Made by a program: the position numbers and the translations under genes
Origin: Acidimicrobiia bacterium
GTDB taxonomy: Bacteria > Actinomycetota > Acidimicrobiia > Acidimicrobiales > Poriferisodalaceae
Assembly: GCA_022821985.1 (NCBI GenBank)
Contig: JAJECP010000032.1
Location: forward strand, 1 to 64,000
Length of the DNA stretch: 64,000 nt
Reading direction: 5' to 3'
Shown: piece after piece, positions 32,345-39,881 of the stretch
How positions within the stretch are numbered: the first letter of the stretch is position 1
Layout of the letters: every line of letters begins with the position of its first letter
The notes under the pieces: model-generated
What the model saw: the letters and a program-made list of their open reading frames with translations, nothing else
What the model was told of the DNA's origin: nothing
Database searches by the model: none

Positions 32345-34093
32345 ATGACCGAACCGTCCTACGACGTCGTGTGGCCCGGAGCGCCCTCAGGCATCGAGCG
32401 CCGGGACTTGGCGCCGAGGCTCGACACGCTTGACGGCAAGCGGATCGGGTTCCTGTGGGACTACCTGTTCCGGGGCGACGAGCTGTTCCCGGTCCTCGAA
32501 CGCGAGCTGGCTGCCCGCTACGAGGGCGTGACATTCGTCGGCTACGAGACGTTCGGCAACACCCACGGCGGCGATGAAGCCGCCGTCATCGACCGCCTGC
32601 CCGACTCACTGCGTTCACGAGCTGTCGACGCCGTGGTGTCGGGCATGGGCTGCTGAGGCAGCTGCACGCCCGCCGTGGCGCGGGCAGCAGTCGCATCCGA
32701 AGCCGCAGGCGTGCCGTCGGTCTCGATCGTGTGCGAGAGCTTCGACGGCCAGGCCATCGCGACCGCACGCGGGTTCGGGTTCGAAGGGTTGCCCTTGGCA
32801 GTCACGGTGGGCCACGTAGACGCCCAGTCCGCTTCGGACATGGAGAGCAACTTCGTCGATCACACCGTGGACGCCATCGTCGCTGGGCTGACCGGAGCGT
32901 CCGCCGCACGCAACGGCACGAACGGAACGGCTTCGCCCGGCGATCGGGACATGGGCGAATCGACTGCCTTGGGCCCGTACGACACAGCGATCAGCGGTTC
33001 GGTGGACGAGATCAACGACGCCTTCGCCGAGCGGGGATGGTCCGACGGCCTGCCGATCGTGCCGCCGACGCGGGACCGGGTCGAGCGCTTCCTGACCGGC
33101 ACGGGTTTGGATCCTCAGCAGTCGCTGGGCATTGCCCGAACGACCGGCCGCGACATGACCGTGTGGTCGGTGGCAACCAACGCCGTCATGGCGGGCTGCG
33201 AGCCACGACATCTCGGTGTGCTGCTCGCCGCAGCACGCATCCTGGCCGACCCGCACTACGGAGCTGAGCACTCGGGCAACACCACCGGCGCCGACGCGCT
33301 GATGATCCTCGACGGCCCGAGCGCTGCCGGCCTCGGCTTCAACTCCGGCGTCGGGGCACTGCGCGACGGTGTGCGCGCCAACACCAGCGTCGGCCGCTGG
33401 CTGCGGCTCTACCAGCGCAACGTGTTCGGTTTCACTGCGGCCGAGCACGACAAGTCCACCTTCGGGAACTCGTTCCGCGTGGTGCTGTGCGAGGACGCCG
33501 CCGCCCTCGCCGACATCGGTTGGGACCCCGTCAGCGCCGAGTTCGGTTTCGGCCGGAACGACGACGTGCTGACCATGGCCCGCTTCAACAGCGGTGCCAT
33601 TGTCGGCAGCGCGTTCGGCTCGACACCCCACGAGATCGTGCCGTATCTTGCCGACGGCTTGGCGCGGATCACCGGTTGGGACCTCGGGCACCTGTACGGG
33701 CTCGGGCGCATGCACTACCGGCCGCTGCTGGTGCTGTCGCCGATCCTGGCGCGCACCTGCGCGGCAGCCGGCTGGACGAAAGCGAACCTGGCCGAGGCGC
33801 TCTTTGAGCACGCTCGCATCCCGGCATGGCGATTCGAGAAGCTCATCGGCGAGTGGACCAACCTGGCGGCAGGCCGCCCCCGGCTCACCGACGTGGTCGC
33901 GGCCGGCGATTTGCCGTCGCAGTTCGCAGCCTCAGATGATCCCGACCGCCTGGTGCCGATCGTCTCGGAGCCGGCGAAGTTCGTCATCGCGGTCGCAGGC
34001 GACGCCAACCGCACCAACGCCTACGTGTTCAGCCACGACGGCCCCCACGGTGACTACACCGCCCAAGCGGTCGAACGTTTCGGCTACGGTTGA
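32345..34093 (+). CDS. UGSC-family selenoprotein, in-frame UGA read as selenocysteine
   Basis: The frame from ATG 32345 meets TGA at 32654-32656 and continues open in the same frame to 34093. Read as selenocysteine, residue 104 lies in VVSGMGC-U-GSCTPAVARAA, then GVPSVSIVCESF. This matches the UGSC family, in which the motif is UGSC or CGSC. The UGA is followed at once by a hairpin suitable as a bacterial SECIS. Residues 1-185 form the UGSC domain; about 215-582 form a second domain starting ERGWSDGLPIVPPTRDRVER. The reaction is unknown; the U/C pair implies redox or thiol chemistry. AGGGGGATGCTCCC precedes the start. A conventional caller would split this into 103- and 473-residue genes. Confidence 0.87.
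32657..32690 (+). promoter_or_regulatory. Predicted bSECIS element
   Basis: Directly after the UGA, CTGC (32662-32665) pairs with GCAG (32687-32690). A small internal loop follows, then GCCCGC (32668-32673) pairs with GCGGGC (32680-32685) around apical loop CGTGGC. The loop lies 18-23 bases past the UGA and contains the G/GU/GG expected for SelB recognition. All of it is inside coding sequence, as in bacteria. Confidence 0.7.
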
Positions 34094-34131
34094 CGGTCGA
34101 GTGGGCTGCGCGCCGCCACGCGCAGCGAAGC

Positions 34132-34509
34132 TCAGCAGTTGAGGTTGGGACTGAGGTCGCAGCCGGCTGGGTCGGTCCAGAACAGCATGGAAGTGCCCAT
34201 CGCCGCGTAGACCGCGATAGCGAGCACCAGCCCTCCGACGAACATCCACGTGAACAGCTTGTTGTCGAAGCGCAGGTGCATGAAGTAGGCCACGACGATC
34301 TCGAACTTGACGACCATCAGGATGAGCAGCAACGGGACCTCGAGCGCACCCGGGGGCGCGAAGTAGATCAGCACCTCGGCCGCCGTGAGCACGGCGAGCA
34401 GCAGGGCGACCTTGATGTAGCCGAAGTCGCTCAGGCCATGGTCATGGTCGTCGTGAGCCTCGTCGGACTCGTGGATCTCTTCGGATGCGGCTTCGGTGGC
34501 GGTGCTCAT
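34132..34509 (-). CDS. ctaF: Cytochrome c oxidase subunit IV (prokaryotic type)
   Basis: The 125-residue protein has a His/Asp/Glu-rich head (HESDEAHDDHDHG) and three hydrophobic helices: VALLLAVLTAAEVLIYF, LLLILMVVKFEIVVAYFMHL and FVGGLVLAIAVYAAM. KFEIVVAYFMHLRFD is the mark of the family. It is a small accessory subunit of the heme-copper oxidase, encoded last in the cta operon 11 bases after subunit III. Confidence 0.88.
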   Translation of the reverse strand: MSTATEAASEEIHESDEAHDDHDHGLSDFGYIKVALLLAVLTAAEVLIYFAPPGALEVPLLLILMVVKFEIVVAYFMHLRFDNKLFTWMFVGGLVLAIAVYAAMGTSMLFWTDPAGCDLSPNLNC

Positions 34510-34520
34510 CGCTGCACTTC

Positions 34521-35204
34521 CTACGGGATCAGGTAGACGACCGCGAAGATCACGATCCAGACGATGTCGACGAAGTGCCAGTACAGGCCGATGATCTCGA
34601 CGGTCTCTGCCCGCTCAGGACCGATGATGCCCCGATTCACCATGGCCCACAGCGTGACCAGCATGATGATGCCCAGCGACACGTGGACGCCGTGGAATCC
34701 GGTCAATGTGTAGAAGGCCGACGACGAGATGCTGACGGTGTACCCGAGGCCTTCTCGGTAGAAGCTCGTGAACTCGTACACCTGCCCGGCGATGAACACG
34801 GCACCCTGCGCTGCGGTGGTCAGCAGCCACAGCTTGCAGCGCTCCATCTCGCCCCTGGCGATCGCCGACACTGCGAGCACCATGGTGAGCGAGCTCATCA
34901 GCAGCACGAACGAACTCACCGAGGTGAACGGGATGTCGAACAGATCGGCAGCTTTCAGCGACCCCTCGCCCGACAGCGGTTGACGGTTGCGCAGCAGCAA
35001 GTACGTCGAGATCAGCGCCCCGAAGAGCAGGCAATCCGAACCCAGGAAGGTCCACATCGTCAGCTTCTCGTTGGACAGGCTCGTGGTGGGCGGGACGATC
35101 TCGTAGTCGTCCCACTCCGTGCGCGGGTAGGCGATCTGCGGCTCGTCGCCTTCGGCCGGTTCGACGGCGGCTGCCGTGCCGGCGGTCGTGGGGGTGTCAG
35201 TCAC
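34521..35204 (-). CDS. ctaE: Cytochrome c oxidase subunit III
   Basis: The 227-residue protein has about five TM helices with the conserved KLTMWTFLGSDCLLFGALIS, YEFTSFYREGLG and TGFHGVHVSLGIIML stretches, and ends YWHFVDIVWIVIFAVVYL. Subunit III stabilises the catalytic core and binds lipid. It starts within the last 8 bases of the subunit I gene, so it is translationally coupled. Confidence 0.94.
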   Translation of the reverse strand: MTDTPTTAGTAAAVEPAEGDEPQIAYPRTEWDDYEIVPPTTSLSNEKLTMWTFLGSDCLLFGALISTYLLLRNRQPLSGEGSLKAADLFDIPFTSVSSFVLLMSSLTMVLAVSAIARGEMERCKLWLLTTAAQGAVFIAGQVYEFTSFYREGLGYTVSISSSAFYTLTGFHGVHVSLGIIMLVTLWAMVNRGIIGPERAETVEIIGLYWHFVDIVWIVIFAVVYLIP

Positions 35205-37278
35205 CGGCGGCCTCCCCGTTCGCTGTGCTGGCTGTCAGCACGCCGTTGTGGTCATCGTGGCCGTCGGGGTCGCCGCCGTGGTCATCGTCGTGGTCGCCAT
35301 GCCCGTCGTGGCCGTGGCCCGCGTCGGGATCGGTGGCTGGCTCGAGGGTCCAGCCGAACATGGAACCGACCAGCAGCAACAGCCCGATGCCGGCGATCCA
35401 CAGGTTGTAGATCAGCCCGAACCCGATGAGCGGCATGCCCGCCGCCAGCACGATCGGCCAGTACGAGGGCGACGGCAGGTGCGGGTGCTGATCGCCGATC
35501 TGGGCGATGTCGTTGCCGTAGGCAACCCGTCGCAGCTTGCCGGTCTCGTCGGGCTGGTATTTCTTGTGCCAGAAGTCGTCGACATCGCTTACCACGGGCA
35601 CGTAATCGAAGTTGTGCTCGGGCACCGGCGACGGAATGGCCCATTCCAGCGTGCGGCCGTCCCACGGGTCGGCTCCGGCCCCCGGCTCCAGACCCCGGCG
35701 GTAGCGCCCCCACGTGCGGAAGATGTTGACGGCCAGGATCACCATGGCGATGAGCATGAGGAAGTAGCCGATAGTGGCGATCTTGTTCCAGAACTCGAAA
35801 CCGTCGAATTCGCCATAGACGCTGTGCCGCCGGGCCATGCCCTGCAAGCCCACGATGTGCATCGGCCCGAACGTGACGTTGAAGCCCAGGAGCATCAGCC
35901 AGAAGTGCCAGCGGCCGAGCCGGTCGTTGAGGTGGTAGCCGAACGCCTTGGGCCACCAGTAGTACATGCCGGCGAACATGCCCATGAGGGCGCCGCCCAC
36001 GAGCACGTAGTGGAAGTGCGCCACGATGAAGTACGTGTCGGTCTGCTGCGTGTCGGCGGGTGCGATCGCATGCATGACGCCGGACAGGCCGCCGATCGTG
36101 AACATGGCCACGAGCGACACCGAGAACATCATCGGCACGGTGAAGCGGACCTTGCCGGCCCACATGGTCGCGATCCAGTTCAAGATCTTCACACCGGTCG
36201 GCACCGCGATGAACATGGTGGTCGCCGAGAACGCCGCTACCGAAACCGGCCCCATGCCCGAGGTGAACATGTGGTGCGCCCACACGCCCCACCCCATGAA
36301 GCCGATGGCCGCACCCGACAGCACCACGATCGGGTAGCCGAACAGCGGCTTGCGGCTGAACACCGGCAGCGTCTCGGACACCACGCCGAATGCCGGCAGG
36401 ATCAGGATGTAGACCTCCGGATGGCCGAATATCCAGAACAGGTGCTGCCAGAGCAGCGGATCGGCGCCCGCGTCGACATTGAAGAAGTTGGCATCAAAGG
36501 TTCGATCGAACGTCAACAGGATCAGCGCCACCGTGATGACCGGCAGGGCGAACACCAGCAGGAACTGCACCACCAGGATCATCCAGGTGAACACCGGCAT
36601 GCGCAGCAGGCTCATGCCCGGGCAGCGCATGTTGATGATGGTCACGAGCAGGTTTATGGCACCGAGCAGCGAAGCAATGCCGGCGATCTGCAGGCCCAGG
36701 GCGTAGAAGTCCATGCCGTGGCCGGGGCTGAAGGACATGCCGGTGTTGGGTGCATAGGCGAACCAGCCGCCGTCGGCGCCGCCGCCCAGGAACCAGCTGA
36801 GATTCAGGAAGATGCCGCCGAAGAAGAAGATCCACAGGCCGAGCGCGTTCATGCGCGGGAAGGCCACGTCCCTGGCGCCGATCTGCAGCGGCACGAGATA
36901 GTTCGCGAACGCGTTCGCCAGCGGCATGATCACCAGGAAGACCATCGTGACGCCGTGCATGGTGAACAGCTGGTTGTAGAAGTCGGCGCTGATCACCTCG
37001 CCGTCGGGCGCCCACAGCTGCAGGCGCACCAGCCCGATCTCGAGGCCGCCGATCAGGAACCAGAACAGCGCGAGGGCGCCGTACATGATCCCGATCTTCT
37101 TGTGGTCCACCGTGAAGAGCCACTCGCGCCAGCCGGTTGCGTGCGTGGGACGGGCGAAGACGCCGGTACGCGGGGAATCGTCTCCGTGCGCGTCCGGCTC
37201 AGCCACCTCGAGCTCGGTGCCCGGTCCAGCGCCCTCTGGAGAATCAGGGCTCTCCGGCTGATCGGTGATGATTGCCAT
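35197..37278 (-). CDS. ctaD: Cytochrome c oxidase subunit I
   Basis: The 693-residue catalytic subunit reduces oxygen to water and pumps protons. The ligands are all present: FTMHGVTM (low-spin heme His), HPEVYILILPAFG (CuB His and cross-linked Tyr), WAHHMFTSGM (CuB His pair) and AHFHYVLVGG (heme a3 and heme a His). Twelve TM helices are followed by extra C-terminal helices and a His/Asp-rich tail (GHGHDGHGDHDDDHGG) that could bind copper. The operon order is ctaC-ctaD-ctaE-ctaF on the minus strand. Confidence 0.96.
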   Translation of the reverse strand: MAIITDQPESPDSPEGAGPGTELEVAEPDAHGDDSPRTGVFARPTHATGWREWLFTVDHKKIGIMYGALALFWFLIGGLEIGLVRLQLWAPDGEVISADFYNQLFTMHGVTMVFLVIMPLANAFANYLVPLQIGARDVAFPRMNALGLWIFFFGGIFLNLSWFLGGGADGGWFAYAPNTGMSFSPGHGMDFYALGLQIAGIASLLGAINLLVTIINMRCPGMSLLRMPVFTWMILVVQFLLVFALPVITVALILLTFDRTFDANFFNVDAGADPLLWQHLFWIFGHPEVYILILPAFGVVSETLPVFSRKPLFGYPIVVLSGAAIGFMGWGVWAHHMFTSGMGPVSVAAFSATTMFIAVPTGVKILNWIATMWAGKVRFTVPMMFSVSLVAMFTIGGLSGVMHAIAPADTQQTDTYFIVAHFHYVLVGGALMGMFAGMYYWWPKAFGYHLNDRLGRWHFWLMLLGFNVTFGPMHIVGLQGMARRHSVYGEFDGFEFWNKIATIGYFLMLIAMVILAVNIFRTWGRYRRGLEPGAGADPWDGRTLEWAIPSPVPEHNFDYVPVVSDVDDFWHKKYQPDETGKLRRVAYGNDIAQIGDQHPHLPSPSYWPIVLAAGMPLIGFGLIYNLWIAGIGLLLLVGSMFGWTLEPATDPDAGHGHDGHGDHDDDHGGDPDGHDDHNGVLTASTANGEAAGD

Positions 37279-37304
37279 CAGGTCGTTCTCCTAGGCCCTG
37301 CTCA

Positions 37305-38468
37305 TCAGGGCAGCACCGGCGGGCTGCCGAGAGTCTTCAGGTAGGCCATCAGGTTGTCGAGGTCTTGATCGGTCAGCACCTCGGAGAAGTCCAGCATGCC
37401 CTGCTGGTTGTCGGCACGAGCCGGCTTCATGTCGGGCGCGTTGCGCACCCACTCACGCAGCTCGGCAATGTTGAGCTTGAGACTTCCGTCGGGATTGCGC
37501 AGGTATTCCCCGTCGGGCCCGGTCTGGTAGGTCTCGTACAGCGCTCCGGCGAAGGCCGTGCGGCTCATCAGGTTGGTGAGATTCGGTGCGATGCCAGCGA
37601 GCAGGTTCGCATTGCCCCCCGCCGCGCTCTCGTAGGCGCCGTCGACGACGTGGCAGCTGATGCAGTGGGTCTCGAACAGAGCGGCGCCGGCCGCTTCGGG
37701 TGATTCATCGGCAGGCGCCACCTGCGCCGCCGTCTTGCCCGCGAGCTGTTCTTGCACCCAGCGATCAAAGTCCTCGGGAGTGAGCACGATGGTTCGCATC
37801 TGCATGTTGGCGTGGCTCAGCCCGCAGAACTCCACGCACTCGCCGTAGAAGATGCCCGGCTCGTCGGAGCTGATCCGCCAATCGTGAATCCGGCCGGGCA
37901 CGGCGTCTTTCTTGCCGTTCAGCTGGGGGATCCAGAACGAGTGGATGACGTCGTTGGAGTGGATCTCGAGGTTGACCTCTTCGCCGGTCGGGATGACCAA
38001 GTCGTTCGCCGTCACGATGTCGTACTGGCCGTCCTCGTCGAGGTCGTAGCTGAACTGCCACCACCACTGCTGGCCCTCAACCTTGATCGTGCGCCCGTCG
38101 CCCTCGGAGGCAAGCGCGAACACCGTCGGCAGCGTGTAGATCGTGAGGAACACCAGCATCGCTGTCGGGATGAGCGTCCAGGTGAGCTCAGCCTTGCGAT
38201 TGCCGTGGATCTGCGGCGGCAGATCGTCGGGGTCATCAGTGGGCTTGGCCCGGAACTTCACGATGATCGTGGCAACTGCGGCGGCCACGAAGATGCCGAC
38301 GCCGACAGCCATCCAGCCCGACAGGCGCATCAGGCCGTCGATCTCGCGGGCGTCCTCCCCGATCGGCTTGGTGGCATCGAGGCGGCCAGTGGCACAGCCC
38401 GCGAGCAGCAAACCGAGCAGCGCCGGTACGACCCATCGCCAGCTTCGAGCGAAGCGAGTGCCCATCAC
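37305..38468 (-). CDS. ctaC: Cytochrome c oxidase subunit II fused to cytochrome c (caa3 type)
   Basis: The 387-residue lipoprotein has lipobox LLAGC, two TM helices and a cupredoxin domain with the CuA site CVEFCGLSHANM near residue 210, plus QWWWQFSYD. A fused cytochrome c follows with CISCH near 269 and a Met ligand later (probably NQQGMLDF). Such caa3 fusions take electrons directly from the bc complex. It precedes ctaD by 26 bases and overlaps the upstream membrane gene as ATGA. Confidence 0.95.
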   Translation of the reverse strand: MMGTRFARSWRWVVPALLGLLLAGCATGRLDATKPIGEDAREIDGLMRLSGWMAVGVGIFVAAAVATIIVKFRAKPTDDPDDLPPQIHGNRKAELTWTLIPTAMLVFLTIYTLPTVFALASEGDGRTIKVEGQQWWWQFSYDLDEDGQYDIVTANDLVIPTGEEVNLEIHSNDVIHSFWIPQLNGKKDAVPGRIHDWRISSDEPGIFYGECVEFCGLSHANMQMRTIVLTPEDFDRWVQEQLAGKTAAQVAPADESPEAAGAALFETHCISCHVVDGAYESAAGGNANLLAGIAPNLTNLMSRTAFAGALYETYQTGPDGEYLRNPDGSLKLNIAELREWVRNAPDMKPARADNQQGMLDFSEVLTDQDLDNLMAYLKTLGSPPVLP

Positions 38469-39253
38469 TCGTGCCCTCCGTCGGACTCGCTCATCTCGCC
38501 TGAGCCGCCGGCGCCGTGATCGTCAGCTTCGCTGTGACCGTCGGCTTCGGCGTGGCCGCCATGGTGATGGAACTCACGCTCGCCGATCACGGCCGAGGTG
38601 ATGCCCGCGACGATGAGCGCAACGCCGCCCAGCACCAGCATCGACGCCGTGACGGCGCGTCGCAGCTGCGGCTTGGCGTACACCAGGAAGGCGAACGCCA
38701 GGATCACTGCCGCAATCACGATGGCTGCATAGCTCGCTGCCGTCTTGCTCACGGTCAGGAAGATGCGAGAAGCGAGCACCACCGGAATGGCGATTCCCAG
38801 CGCGCCGTAGAGCGAGATCTCGAAGGGTCGCAGCAATCGCGCGCGCTCGACTGCGTTCGACTCTGCATCGGTGGACAGGTGCTCCGCCCATGCGCTCATG
38901 GTCCACTCGATGGCGGAGATCAGCAGCAAGGCCACGCCCGCGATCGTGAGCAGGGAGTCGGTCACCAGCCCCACCATGAGCACGCCCATGCCGACCGCTG
39001 CCATGATCGGCCAGTACGCCGGGGTGGCGCGATGGACGTGCGAGTGCTCCCGGTCGAGCGAGTCGCCATCGCCCACCGTCAGCGCCAGAGCGAACAGCAG
39101 GGCGAAGGCCCCGGCGGCCACGCCCAGCACGATCGTGGCGTACATGACCACGTGACCGGTGCCGTCCATGCCCGTGAGCACGCCGACCGCCACTGCGGCC
39201 GCGGCGGCCAGCGCGATGCGCCCGGCGAAGTACCTGCTGGCGATGCCGACCAT
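38465..39253 (-). CDS. Polytopic membrane protein of unknown function in the oxidase operon
   Basis: The 262-residue protein has about seven hydrophobic segments, a His-containing loop (DREHSHVHRATPAYWPIMAA) and a His/Asp/Glu-rich C-terminal tail (HHHGGHAEADGHSEADDHG). The phrase HRATPAYWPI resembles the PSYWPIVLAAGMPLIGFG C-terminal helices of the CtaD protein here, so it may derive from an oxidase accessory part. It overlaps ctaC as ATGA and lies between the true oxidase and the paralogous subunit III/I pair. Metal delivery or assembly is a guess. Confidence 0.65.
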   Translation of the reverse strand: MVGIASRYFAGRIALAAAAAVAVGVLTGMDGTGHVVMYATIVLGVAAGAFALLFALALTVGDGDSLDREHSHVHRATPAYWPIMAAVGMGVLMVGLVTDSLLTIAGVALLLISAIEWTMSAWAEHLSTDAESNAVERARLLRPFEISLYGALGIAIPVVLASRIFLTVSKTAASYAAIVIAAVILAFAFLVYAKPQLRRAVTASMLVLGGVALIVAGITSAVIGEREFHHHGGHAEADGHSEADDHGAGGSGEMSESDGGHE

Positions 39254-39260
39254 CGATCCC

Positions 39261-39881
39261 CTACTTCACCACGTACACGACGTACCAGGTGGCGGCCCAC
39301 GCAAGCACGGCGAAGTCCCAGAAGAAAACCGCTGCGCCCAGTGGCGTCGAACGGTCGCGGCCCACGCTGCCGCCCAGCGAACGAAGCGTCATCAAGCCCA
39401 GATAGAACATCCCCACGATCAAGATGGCCAGCGAGAGCCCGGTGACCGCGTACGCCAGGGTCGCCCATTCGCCCGAGCCGATCTCAAGCTCCATGCGGTT
39501 CAGGCTGAACATCACCATGTTGAAGAAGGCGAGCCCCATCACCAGGGTGAGCGCCATGCCCACCCACGTGTGACCGCGCTCGTCCCGGCCGCTTGCCCAC
39601 ACCGCCCAGTGCGCCGTGACGACAGACACCAGCAGGGTGATGAGCGCGTAGACGAGCTGCGGATTCGGCACCGATTGGCCGGCGAGCCAGTCGTGGCCGG
39701 GGTCGATGCCCGACGCATGACGGCGCGCCATGTAGTGGCCCAGTGCCCCGGCGACCGCCATTGCCCCGGCCGCGATGGCGAAGCCGGTGCCGACGAGCTG
39801 GCTGCGGGGGCGCGGCGGCGGGCCAGGAACGCTGTAGCGCCCCGGCTGCGGCGCTTCGACGGTGCCCGTCGTGTCCGACAT
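39261..39881 (-). CDS. Cytochrome c oxidase subunit III-like protein (paralogue)
   Basis: The 206-residue protein has five hydrophobic segments and resembles heme-copper oxidase subunit III in layout, especially VYALITLLVSVVTAHWAVWA, GLAFFNMVMFSLNRMELEIG and the closing WDFAVLAWAATWYVVYVV. It lacks the FHGxHV stretch of CtaE. It starts on the stop of the degenerate subunit I gene (TGATG), so the two should be made together. Confidence 0.65.
   Translation of the reverse strand: MSDTTGTVEAPQPGRYSVPGPPPRPRSQLVGTGFAIAAGAMAVAGALGHYMARRHASGIDPGHDWLAGQSVPNPQLVYALITLLVSVVTAHWAVWASGRDERGHTWVGMALTLVMGLAFFNMVMFSLNRMELEIGSGEWATLAYAVTGLSLAILIVGMFYLGLMTLRSLGGSVGRDRSTPLGAAVFFWDFAVLAWAATWYVVYVVK

Noticed and set aside
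32654..32656. TGA as a true stop separating two genes
   Set aside because: The frame is continuous, the UGSC motif spans it and a hairpin follows; a new start at GTG 32675 would lack a ribosome site and cut the conserved motif.
35176..37344. 722-residue plus-strand open frame opposite ctaD
   Set aside because: It is a GC-bias shadow of ctaD, composed of His/Gln/Glu/Arg-rich nonsense with no domain, while the minus strand encodes a complete subunit I.
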